Assembly (NCBI GenBank): GCA_022559845.1
Contig: JAHNEJ010002062.1
Coordinates: 1-64,000 of the forward strand
Length of the DNA: 64,000 nucleotides
Origin: Amorphophallus konjac
Taxonomy: Eukaryota > Streptophyta > Magnoliopsida > Alismatales > Araceae
Reading direction: 5' to 3'
Made by a program: the position numbers and the translations under genes. Below are positions 56,501 through 64,000 of this stretch, one piece after another. The notes below the pieces were generated by a model, which saw only the letters and a list, made by a program, of their open reading frames with translations, ran no database searches and was not told the DNA's origin. How positions within the stretch are numbered: position 1 is the first letter of the stretch; each line of letters starts with the position of its first letter.

Positions 56501-56845
56501 TCACTTTCAAATAATTTCTTCTAGGTTCCCTTTTCCTTTGATAAACTCATACGTTTTGTTGACTGAGGCTCCTTTATTCACTGAACTGTTTTTGAAGGGA
56601 CCAAGATATATGAAAGCAACGGCATGACAATTACTGTGACAACTAGCGAACTGCCCCGCCACGAAGAAGATCTGAGCGTAGAACGTCACATCCCCATGCC
56701 CAAGCCCCGCGCCGAAGCTGAGAAGGGTAGGCAACTCCTTCCCAAGAAGAAGCCTTCCAAGAGAGTTGCAAACCAGAGATCCCGCAAGATGCACAAGAGG
56801 TCTGCATCGAAAGTGAAGGGAGGAAAGGAGGGCAGAAGAAGATGA
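53574..56845 (+). CDS. NOL12: Nop25/NOL12-type nucleolar protein, four exons
   Basis: Ribosomal RNA-processing protein of the Nop25/RRP17/NOL12 family, a nucleolar factor in large-subunit rRNA maturation. Exons: 53574-53722, 53842-53947, 56144-56279 and 56598-56845; all introns have GT and AG borders and phases agree. The coding length is 639 bases, 212 residues. Exon 1 has RHVKKRALKNKGLTVGFDEKDL. Exon 2 has FVTGFHKRKKKRRK, followed by a coiled basic helix (KQLQEKERFQRIEARKK). Exon 3 has RELALYGG and an acidic stretch. Exon 4 has MTITVTTSEL and a basic C-terminus with RVANQRSRKMHK, a likely nucleolar signal. The length fits plant homologues as I recall them (about 200 residues). No lesion is seen. 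Family assignment is strong; function is inferred from it. Confidence 0.88.
54568..54850. mobile_element. Probable MITE in the NOL12 intron
   Basis: The ends are imperfect inverted repeats, GGGCCACTTTGATAACAGG on the left and the complement GGGCTTTATCGCTTTGATAACGG on the right. About 280 bases lie between, with further internal palindromic words (GGTTAGGATAAG, CTTATCCTAACC). No clear target duplication is seen, so the superfamily cannot be told. Confidence 0.6.
55200..55350. repeat. Tandem duplication of approximately 75 bp in the NOL12 intron
   Basis: GTTCAGTTGTCTGATCACAAG and CTCCCAAATTTGAGAGCACC occur in the same order twice, at about 55202-55277 and 55278-55350, with several differences. 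Confidence 0.88.
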
Positions 56846-57261
56846 TGGCATTGTGTAACTGGGCACCGGCTCCCCATGCACAAATTCTCCCACTTAAAAA
56901 CGTATGTAAGATTTCTTTTGGTAGAAGAAATGTGGATCGTGGAGTGACAGTTTTCTCAGTTTTGTTTTATTTCTCTTAAATGCGGTGCAGAAGCGATTCT
57001 ATTTGGAAGGGACTTGTTTTTCCGTTGTGTTGTCTAAACAATAGGAATTTTGCAACAATATTCTGCTTAAAAATTTATGTACAAAATTTAATTTATCTTT
57101 TTTTAATCAAATTCACTCAAAATTTATTGATATGGTCTTATCAGTCGTATCAGTCTTGATACGATATGATATCGTTACATACCGAGAAGAGATAGAAGGA
57201 AGAAAAGAATATTTATGCATCTTTGATATAACTATTATACATAGAATTATCAATGTATATT
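56846..57261. other. 3' flank of NOL12
   Basis: Should contain the 3' UTR of NOL12, then AT-rich sequence. No further gene is recognised. Confidence 0.5.
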
Positions 57262-57420
57262 CAACTTATTTGGTAGCTCAATTGGTTAAGATGTGTTGTG
57301 TAATAGTTCAGTTTTTAAAGTTCTACACTCGAATCTCGGTTTTAAGAATAATTTTTGGGTTACGATTTAAATAATGATTCTAGACATATTTTAATAAAAA
57401 AATAAGAAAAATATGTGTTT
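57262..57420 (+). mobile_element. tRNA-derived SINE-like sequence
   Basis: TGGTAGCTCAATTGGTTAAG (57271-57290) matches the Pol III A box of tRNA genes. CTACACTCGAATCTC (57323-57337) matches the B box. The spacing is about right. There is no tRNA acceptor fold, and AT-rich sequence follows. It is best read as a decayed SINE. Confidence 0.55.
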
Positions 57421-58000
57421 TACAAGTTTAGAATTCACTTCCTTGTGTTGTAAGGTAAGGTTTCAAATTAACTAAACTTCTAATTAAGATTATTATAAAA
57501 AATATAGAATATATTAAAAATTAATATAATTAGTGTATCAATTGTACGTCACGTACTGGTCAAATCATGGTATGATTTGGCATGTTATACACTGTACATA
57601 TCGGATCAGTACGTCAAATTTTGATGTCGCTACATCATAATATTTGTAAAAATATCTTATATTTCATTAAAAATTATTATCTAACTCTAGTTAACCCTGA
57701 ACCTTTCACCCTGTCATTGTTTAAAAAGATGACATCTTATGGCACTAAGACTTAAGTCTTAAAGTGAGACATTATAAAAACGTCTTGAGACATGTGTTTC
57801 ATGATTTTTAATTGAGACTTACGTCTTTTCGTGATTAAGGTGATACATCTCAACGCCTTCAACCTCTCAAGGCATTTACCTGAGAGTTGTGCATCACTTG
57901 ATAATGTGATATAATAAGGTGTTGTAGGTTAGAATAAAGATTTATTTTTATTATTATTAAAATATGTAGAGGCGGAATTATGATTCCTAATCCTCGTACC
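57421..58000. other. AT-rich sequence, no gene
   Basis: Low-GC sequence with no convincing coding region. Words such as GACTTAAGTCTTAAAG suggest old repeats. Confidence 0.4.
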
Positions 58001-58810
58001 ACACTTTTAAGATTTATTTGTTGGGGAAGGATCATCCAGTCACCAGTGGAAACCTACAAATAGCAGGAAAACGACGTCAGAAAGAGCCCTAGGCGTTATC
58101 CCAAGGGATAACCCTCCGATGTTTAAATCAGAGCCTTAGAGGATGAAGATTAAGTAGGAACAAGGGAGAGCGAGAGAGACGAAAGGCGATTGAGCAAGTC
58201 TGGAGGGGCAGTCGATCTTCTGCAGGAGTGCTCGTCGTATCCAGTGAACGCTCGGAGAGTGCTCGCTGGGCGGTAAGGGTGCTCGGAAGATGACCGGAGC
58301 TCTGCTTCGTGGAGTTTAATCTCAAAGCTTTGCGGTTGGAGTCTCTCTTGCTGTGCTTGTAAGTCTGTATTCCCGTGTATCGTGTGTGTCTCGCTTGCGG
58401 ATGAAGGTCTATTTATAGGGGTTGTCCTGGCGGTGAGGGCCTATCTGTTAGTAGGGAAGGGCGCAAGTAGTGGGGTAACACCTCTCCGTGATCGTGGGGA
58501 GTTTCCTGTTGAGTGTTCGTTCCTCCGAAATCGGGCGATTCTCAGGCTAGTCTTACAGCGCCTGTAAGGCGTGCTCGCCTTTAGTGGAGTTGAGGTCAAC
58601 GTTATAGGAGGTAATGTTCGGTCACCAGAGGGTCGACATCTGGCGTCCGCTGCGCCTGGGTTGATGCCCTTTGTGACATGAAGAATCTGAGGACTGTCCG
58701 CCGTGGGTTGTCCGTTGTGGGCCACGGTCGTCAGGGGCCCGTTATGCGCATTGTAGATCTCTGGCCGAAGCGGACTTGACGTAATGGACCTTACATGGGT
58801 CATACCGATT
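58001..58810 (-). repeat. LTR-like segment, diverged copy 1
   Basis: It shares a motif order with 63110-63780: CCACACTTTTAAGATTT, GAAAGAGCCCTAGG, GGGATAACCCTCCGATG, GAGTGCTCG, and a minus-strand TATA box (complement of CTATTTATAGG at 58410-58420). Together they bracket the Transposase_28-like gene, so they may be its diverged LTRs, or two remnants of one family. Confidence 0.5.
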
Positions 58811-58860
58811 TTATCCTCATCAAAATATAAATTAATATTTTTCTCAATAGGTACTTTTCT

Positions 58861-58945
58861 AAACTAGAAAATAATCGAGTTCAAATTCGGGACCTCTTTT
58901 ATACGAGAGATAGTGGCGAACCAACTGCGATAGTTAGTTCATAAT
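58861..58945 (-). mobile_element. Second tRNA-derived SINE-like sequence
   Basis: On the minus strand, CGCAGTTGGTTCGCCAC resembles an A box region and CCCGAATTTGAACTCG a B box region. It is more decayed than the copy at 57262. Confidence 0.35.
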
Positions 58946-59439
58946 TTAAAAATTTTGAAATAACGTAAATTTATTATTAAATTGAGATATATTTAACACA
59001 TAAAAATTAATATTTTTTAATTTTAAAATAATTTTAAGACTAATTTTTTAATTTATTAAAATTTACCTCTCATTGTGTCTTAAAACTTAAGCTTTGCGGT
59101 ACCTTAAGAAAGTGCCTCACAGCCTTCCTCGATATCTTTTTCAACCATGCATCAAATTCTTTATTTCTATGCATATATCAATCTATCTCTTCATTTCCTC
59201 TCCTTGCCACGATGCTTTGATAAAATGTCTACTTTTTATAGAGTATTGCTATATAAAAACGTGATTTTATATACGAGAATGGAATATTTTCTGCATCTTA
59301 AACAGATGTCAATTGTGAGACAATTTTGACACGATTTTAATATGAAAATTATTATATAAACCTTTAAGTGATGTGTCTTTAACGGTCGCACATGCCTAAT
59401 GAAATTATAAATAATCTATTGCCATTTTGATTTTAAGAT

Positions 59440-60246
59440 CACGGGTCAAAGAGAATGAACCGAGATTAGTATAATATGTTAAATGAAGAGGCTCGATCTC
59501 GTATCTTGTCGTAGACCATCGGATGTTGGGATAAAGTTGAAGAAATTTCTCTAGAGCGGATTTGCAAGGAGGACTAAAGATCAGGGGTCCAGGATGGAAG
59601 TCCCAAGAAAAACATTCCGATGCTTAAACTAGCGAGGGGCAAGAGCTAAGATCAAGAGAAAACAAATGGTATGCAGATACGGGAAATCTCTTCACCAGTT
59701 GAGGGTATGGGATGAGGTGATACCTAATGTCCTTCTTGGAGGGAGATCTCGGAGATTAAATAGCTACAAATTCCCTTTTTGGTTCCGCATTGTTGTTAAT
59801 GTCATCCTCACAATTATCGTGTTGTTTATTGTGGTTACTGGTGGTGGGGATCCGCGGGACCCCTACTGAGTCGATGAGACGAGGCTCATCCCCTACTTTT
59901 CAAGTGTGACGCTCTCCCTTGAGCTTGGTGCAGCCCTTGGTTGGTCGCTAGAAGCCAGTTTGACACTGCCGGGGTATGCCCTACAACAGTGTACGTTCTA
60001 ATTTTCTTAGTTGACTATACTTGTAGACTTGACTCTGTAGTTGAATTGCTTAATTGTAGAATGTTAATTTTATTGGTATTATTGAATTATTTAATTTTAT
60101 AATTTAATTCTTGCAATTGTTTTAAATTTCAATGCATATCCACGACACCCAAATAACTTTTCTGAGCCATCTGGCACGTGGGTGGCGGGCCATAATTCGA
60201 ATGGTGTCGGGTAATTCCTGGTATCCGAATTTTAGGTCGTTATATC
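59440..60246 (+). repeat. Tekay/Del-like LTR remnant
   Basis: CCGCGGGACCCCTACTGAGTC near 59851-59872 corresponds to the minus strand of the solo LTR near 25990-26005 (CCCTACTGAGTC). The segment ends CCGAATTTTAGGTCGTTATA, similar to the GGTCGTTACA end of that LTR. The TGTAA start is not found, so it is a fragment. Confidence 0.45.
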
Positions 60247-60548
60247 ACCAGCAGAGGGAAACTCCTAGCAAGGAAACTAGCGGCGTTGGAGCCAAGGGAA
60301 ACTCCCTTGTATAATTTTGACTCTGACAAGAAGTAAGTCGAAGAGTAATCCTAGGGATATTGTGGAGTCTGCTACATGACAAGTAGATTAGTTTCTTTAT
60401 GTACGATGAATGTAAATATGACTTTTGGCTGAGAGATGTAGAACATTGTTGATGATGTAAATTATATGTTTGTGTTTATGTAAATGGTATGGTTGTGCTT
60501 TTGGAATATGCGATGGTTTAATATTTAACGCCTTGCGAATTTTTCGGC
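60247..60548. other. Spacer with short repeat, no gene
   Basis: Contains AGCGGCGTTGGAGCCAAGGG at about 60278-60298, which recurs at about 61253-61272. Otherwise nothing is recognised. Confidence 0.4.
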
Positions 60549-62900
60549 TCACAATGTTTGTGTATGATGTAATGTCTCCAGGATGGATACTAGATCTTTA
60601 GAAGGGGGCATTACACCTACCACTCTTTGTGGCTCACCCGACCGTTCTGCCTCTGAGGGCCTGACTACATATGTCTCCTGCGCTTCCTCTTTATCCTCCC
60701 CATATGGAGCAGGGGGGAGTGATATTTTAGGAACATGAGCCCCAGTGGCTTGGGCGACCGCCTCTAGAGCCGTAGTCCAGTTGTCATTGAAGCCCATCTC
60801 CCTAGCTGATCGAAAGATGGAGAGCGCCCGCTTGTATAGCTCCTCTATGAACTCGGAGGACTATCGGAACTGCCCCACCCCCTTCGTTGTAGCGGCTGAC
60901 ACCTTGGTCTCGGCCACCTTCATCGAATCCTCTAGCACTGCCACCTTCACCTCGGCATCCGCTGCTCTCGCTTGAGACCGCTGAAAAGCCACCTTGGATG
61001 CCCGGAGTTGTTCCCGAGCAAGGTCACGCTCCCAATTAACACCCTCCCTGGCCTTCTCCAGCGATTCTAGGAGTGATCGAAGTGATTCCCACTTGCCCTC
61101 CAGGGCCTAGTCCTACTTGGTCAGGTTCTCCTGGGCCTTTTGACTGAGGCCCAACTCCTTTTTGGCCAACTAAAAGTGACTGTGGAATAGACAGAGGGTG
61201 GGAGCCATGAATATTTGGCCTCGCTGAGCTGTGCCTACAAGGAAGCTAGCTAGCGGCGTTGGAGCCAAGGGATATCAGACAATCTTTCGACTCCACAGAT
61301 TTGTCCATCAGATCATAAGCCAACACGAAAGCGTCCAGGGACCCCCGAGAGCTATTGGGAGGCAGCAAGTTGAGAAGGGCAGGGAGCAGTGGCACATCTT
61401 CTTCTTGTGTCGGTGGTGGTGCCGACGTGGTCAGTGTCGTCTATGCTATTGATGTGGGCGGGGGCGTGGAAGGCTGTGTTAGAGGAGGCATCGAGGCTTT
61501 GGCCCACTTCTTCCTCTAGTACCGCTGTCGGTCCAGTGCCACCGCGGTCTCCACATCCAGCCCCTTGTGCTTCTCGCCCACCATTGTTGAAGACTCGCTG
61601 GGCAGACTCTGGGAAGCACTCGAGGATCTTTGACTGGCACTCGGTGTTACTTGAGGTGACGAGGTAGGCGCATGATGGCCGAAGGTCCCCTCTTCAACTT
61701 CCGCCTCCAGTGAGCAGTAGCCAAGGCTACCTGGGGCAAGCACAATGGTGGGCAAGGGCATGCAAATGGTGATAGCCTCCGCCTGGGGGGCTACATTAGG
61801 CTCCACTTGATCACCCGGGCAGAGCTCCGAGGACCGCAACACCACTATTTTGAACTCGAGCGCAGATTCAATCCTCTGCGCACTCAGAGGATGTTCACAT
61901 GCAAACAAAGCAATATAAATCAAACTCCCATTCAAAATGTCGCATCCCTAAAGCATTAGACCTTACTGGGTGCCAACGGAGGGCTCAACTGTAGTGTCCT
62001 AAGGAGGGTAGGAGTCAGCTTCAGGTCGATATTCAAAATCGGTTTACAGAGCAATGCCTTGATAGTGTCTCTTTCCTCCTTAGTCGACAGTGGTGTCATA
62101 GTGGATAGACGGAGTTGACTGGTGGTGGAGAAACCCCAATCGCTGTCTCGCCCGGCACCACTAGCCTTTGTCAAAATCACGGAGCGCTCCTTCCAATGCT
62201 TAATGTTCAAGACACTGGGGGAGAAGTAGAGGAACTGCATCTTGTTCCGAGCCCTAAAGTAAAAGACTAGGGAATTGGAACCAGGGCAGTGGTGGATACT
62301 AAAGAAGTGGCAGAAAAGCCAAACAGTGGGGGAAGCTCTTACAAGACTACAACTATAAGCAAAGGCACAAAAGATCCTCCAAGAGTTGAGCAGCAACTAT
62401 CTCGATACCAAGCCATAGAAGTGAAGCACGCTATAGATGAATGGGCTGAGACACTAATCCCCTCGGGGTAATAAACACCTAGATATTCATCTATGGTCGG
62501 GAAAAAGATGTTGTACTCTGCCAGAATATGGAAGGTCTCCCTCTGACCCAGGACGACACAATAGGAGACATTGAAAAAAGGACAGGAAGGACCGGGATGA
62601 GCTCCAAATGTGCTCAGAGCACCTTCGCAGTTCTCCTCCGTGCCATTGGAATGCTCAGACTCCTGGGAGAGAAGAATCCTCCTACAGGGGCCATCGAAGC
62701 GATAGGAAGAAGGAAGGAGACGGAAATCTCACCGGAGACGAGAAAGCAGGAAGCAGCAACCGCCGACATCGGGGGAGAAGGAGGCAGAAGTGCCTCCTCA
62801 AGCTCTTCCCAGTCCTTGTAAGACCAAAAATGGCAGTGCACTCCTCTCGCTTTGACGGCTCAGATCGAGCTGCCCACTGGAAGATCGATCACCACTGTCG
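60549..62900 (-). pseudogene. Gypsy-type transposon gene, Transposase_28-like, broken
   Basis: Minus-strand pieces resemble the plant 'putative gypsy type transposon' proteins (Transposase_28, PF04195). 62396-61956 holds LFCHFFSIHHCPGSNSLVFYF and IKHWKERSVIL, typical of the conserved domain. 61935-61516 is a low-complexity Ser/Pro linker. A coiled segment (RAADAEVKVAVLEDSMKVAETK, in pieces near 60960-60870) and a C-terminal helix region (60797-60549) follow. Stops and frame changes separate them. The biological role of this family is not known; it accompanies gypsy-type elements. Confidence 0.6.
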
Positions 62901-63109
62901 ATTCACTTAGCGGGAAAATCTAGGGAGGCATACTCTCGTTGTTCGTTCTCGCTTCCCCAGAGGCGAAGGGACGCTGGCATGATGGCGGTGACGTCACAAC
63001 CGCACAAGTGGAAGCTGCCTTACGCTCCAAGAAAGGCTGTAGGTAGCATGGCGCCCAAAGCTTTGCGATGCAAGAAGGTTCGAGAAGCTTTGAGAATGAA
63101 ATATGATAT
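62901..63109. other. Transition between transposon gene and LTR-like segment
   Basis: GC-rich short stretch with no gene recognised. It may hold the leader of the element. Confidence 0.35.
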
Positions 63110-63790
63110 CTCGAACCTTGTGCCACACTTTTATGATTTCTTGAATGCGAGAGAGATACGTCGCCCCGAAGAAATTTGCAACAACTGAATAAACACATAA
63201 GAAAGAGTCTTGGGTGAGATCTCATAGGGCAACCCTCTGATGCTTAAGTCAACAAGGTGCTCGAGTAAGAGAGAGAGGGATGGAGATCGTGGAGAGGAGT
63301 GCTCGGATGAGATGAGGAGTGCTTAAGGAAGAGAATAAGCGTTTTGGAATATGGAGACTCACCGTACGCGAATTGCATATCCCTGGTCGTTTGTCCAAGA
63401 TCTTATTTATAGGATTTATCTTGAGCGTATCTGTTCCCTGATTAAGATTTACCTTGAGTGTATCCGTTCCGTGACTAAGCGAAGTCGTGATTAGTGAAGT
63501 AATGGATTACCCGATCATGGGATCGTCGATTATCCACTCTCCTGCTCTCTGAGTAAAGACAATGTCATGACGAGTGTCCCGACTACGTTGGTGGAGACCC
63601 AATACTTGTTGGGATAACCTCTGCGATTGTGATGATGACGACCACCAGATTGAGGGTCTCGAGGCATCTAGAACGTGCACGTACATAGAGTGTGCGCCCG
63701 TGAGTTAGGTTAGTCACGAGTGAACCTTGGTCGACAATATTCTTGAACTGTGGGTCTATTGATCATGAGTTACAATAGACTTAAATTCCC
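63110..63790 (-). repeat. LTR-like segment, diverged copy 2
   Basis: Homologous in motif order to 58001-58810 (CCACACTTTTATGATTT, GAAAGAGTCTTGGG, GCAACCCTCTGATGCTTAAG, GAGTGCTCGGA). It has a minus-strand TATA box (complement of CTTATTTATAGGA at 63402-63414). It lies upstream of the minus-strand gene, as a 5' LTR would. Confidence 0.5.
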
Positions 63791-64000
63791 CCCTCCACAT
63801 ATGGAATATTCCTTTTTCTTCCTTCGTCGTTTATTAGGATCAGATTTTAAGTTCGGTTGATGGAAGTTCGGGGCATACAATGTACTCAGTTCAAATATGG
63901 AGGGTATGCATGTATATACGAATTTAGGAGGAATTTTCACGCAATTTTATTTATAACCGAAGTATTGATGGAGAGGCTTTATTAAATATTAGAGCAAAAG
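63791..64000. other. Window end, nothing recognised
   Basis: AT-rich sequence without coding signal or repeat that I can identify. Confidence 0.4.

Noticed and set aside
57262..57340. A functional tRNA gene
   Set aside because: A- and B-box-like words exist, but no cloverleaf with a paired acceptor stem and anticodon can be drawn; a SINE remnant fits better.

Overview
The window is nuclear DNA of a flowering plant, probably a monocot with a large, repeat-rich genome. The evidence is spliced genes with plant-type proteins, GC-rich first exons next to AT-rich introns, and dense nested LTR retrotransposons, LINEs, hAT-type elements and SINE-like pieces. Nothing prokaryotic is present. Genus cannot be assigned from the sequence alone. 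Two host genes look intact: a bL28-type (mitochondrial) ribosomal protein gene on the minus strand (1984-4545, two exons) and a Nop25/NOL12-type nucleolar protein gene on the plus strand (53574-56845, four exons). A third host gene, a HOTHEAD/mandelonitrile-lyase-like GMC oxidoreductase on the minus strand, is a pseudogene split into three pieces: 52277-53264, 14927-15668 and 8271-8529.

Layout. 1-5270 holds bL28 and its flanks. 5271-6770 is a hAT-type non-autonomous element with a second one inside it, both with 8-bp target-site duplications (TSDs). 7.0-7.8 kb is a decayed LINE piece with AT microsatellites. 8530-14926 is a Ty3-type chromovirus-like retrotransposon (minus strand) inserted in the GMC gene; its left LTR was later hit by a 1-kb LINE. 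15669-52271 is a second insertion in the same gene: a small LTR element carrying a vacuolar H+-pyrophosphatase fragment. Its right LTR was broken by further DNA (18249-52238), which contains an almost full-length L1-type LINE (22030-51478). That LINE was hit by an LTR element now left as a probable solo LTR (25597-49218), and the solo LTR was hit by a 21-kb LTR element (26006-47202). The target duplications GACGGCTCT, GGTAT and GGATC support the order of the last three events. 53.3-56.9 kb is the NOL12 gene and its divergent promoter with the GMC pseudogene. 57-64 kb holds SINE-like pieces, LTR-like segments and a decayed gypsy-type (Transposase_28-like) gene.

The most unusual item is the 21-kb element. 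Its LTRs are 4.8 kb, and its only long ORF (1597 codons, open throughout) carries two Gag-type modules in tandem, with no protease, reverse transcriptase or integrase. Its 11.5-kb interior contains several unrelated tandem arrays. Its two LTRs are nearly identical except for a strongly diverged patch around the predicted promoter. It resembles the published idea of gag-only terminal-repeat elements (TR-GAG), but the doubled Gag and the array-rich interior deserve a closer look.
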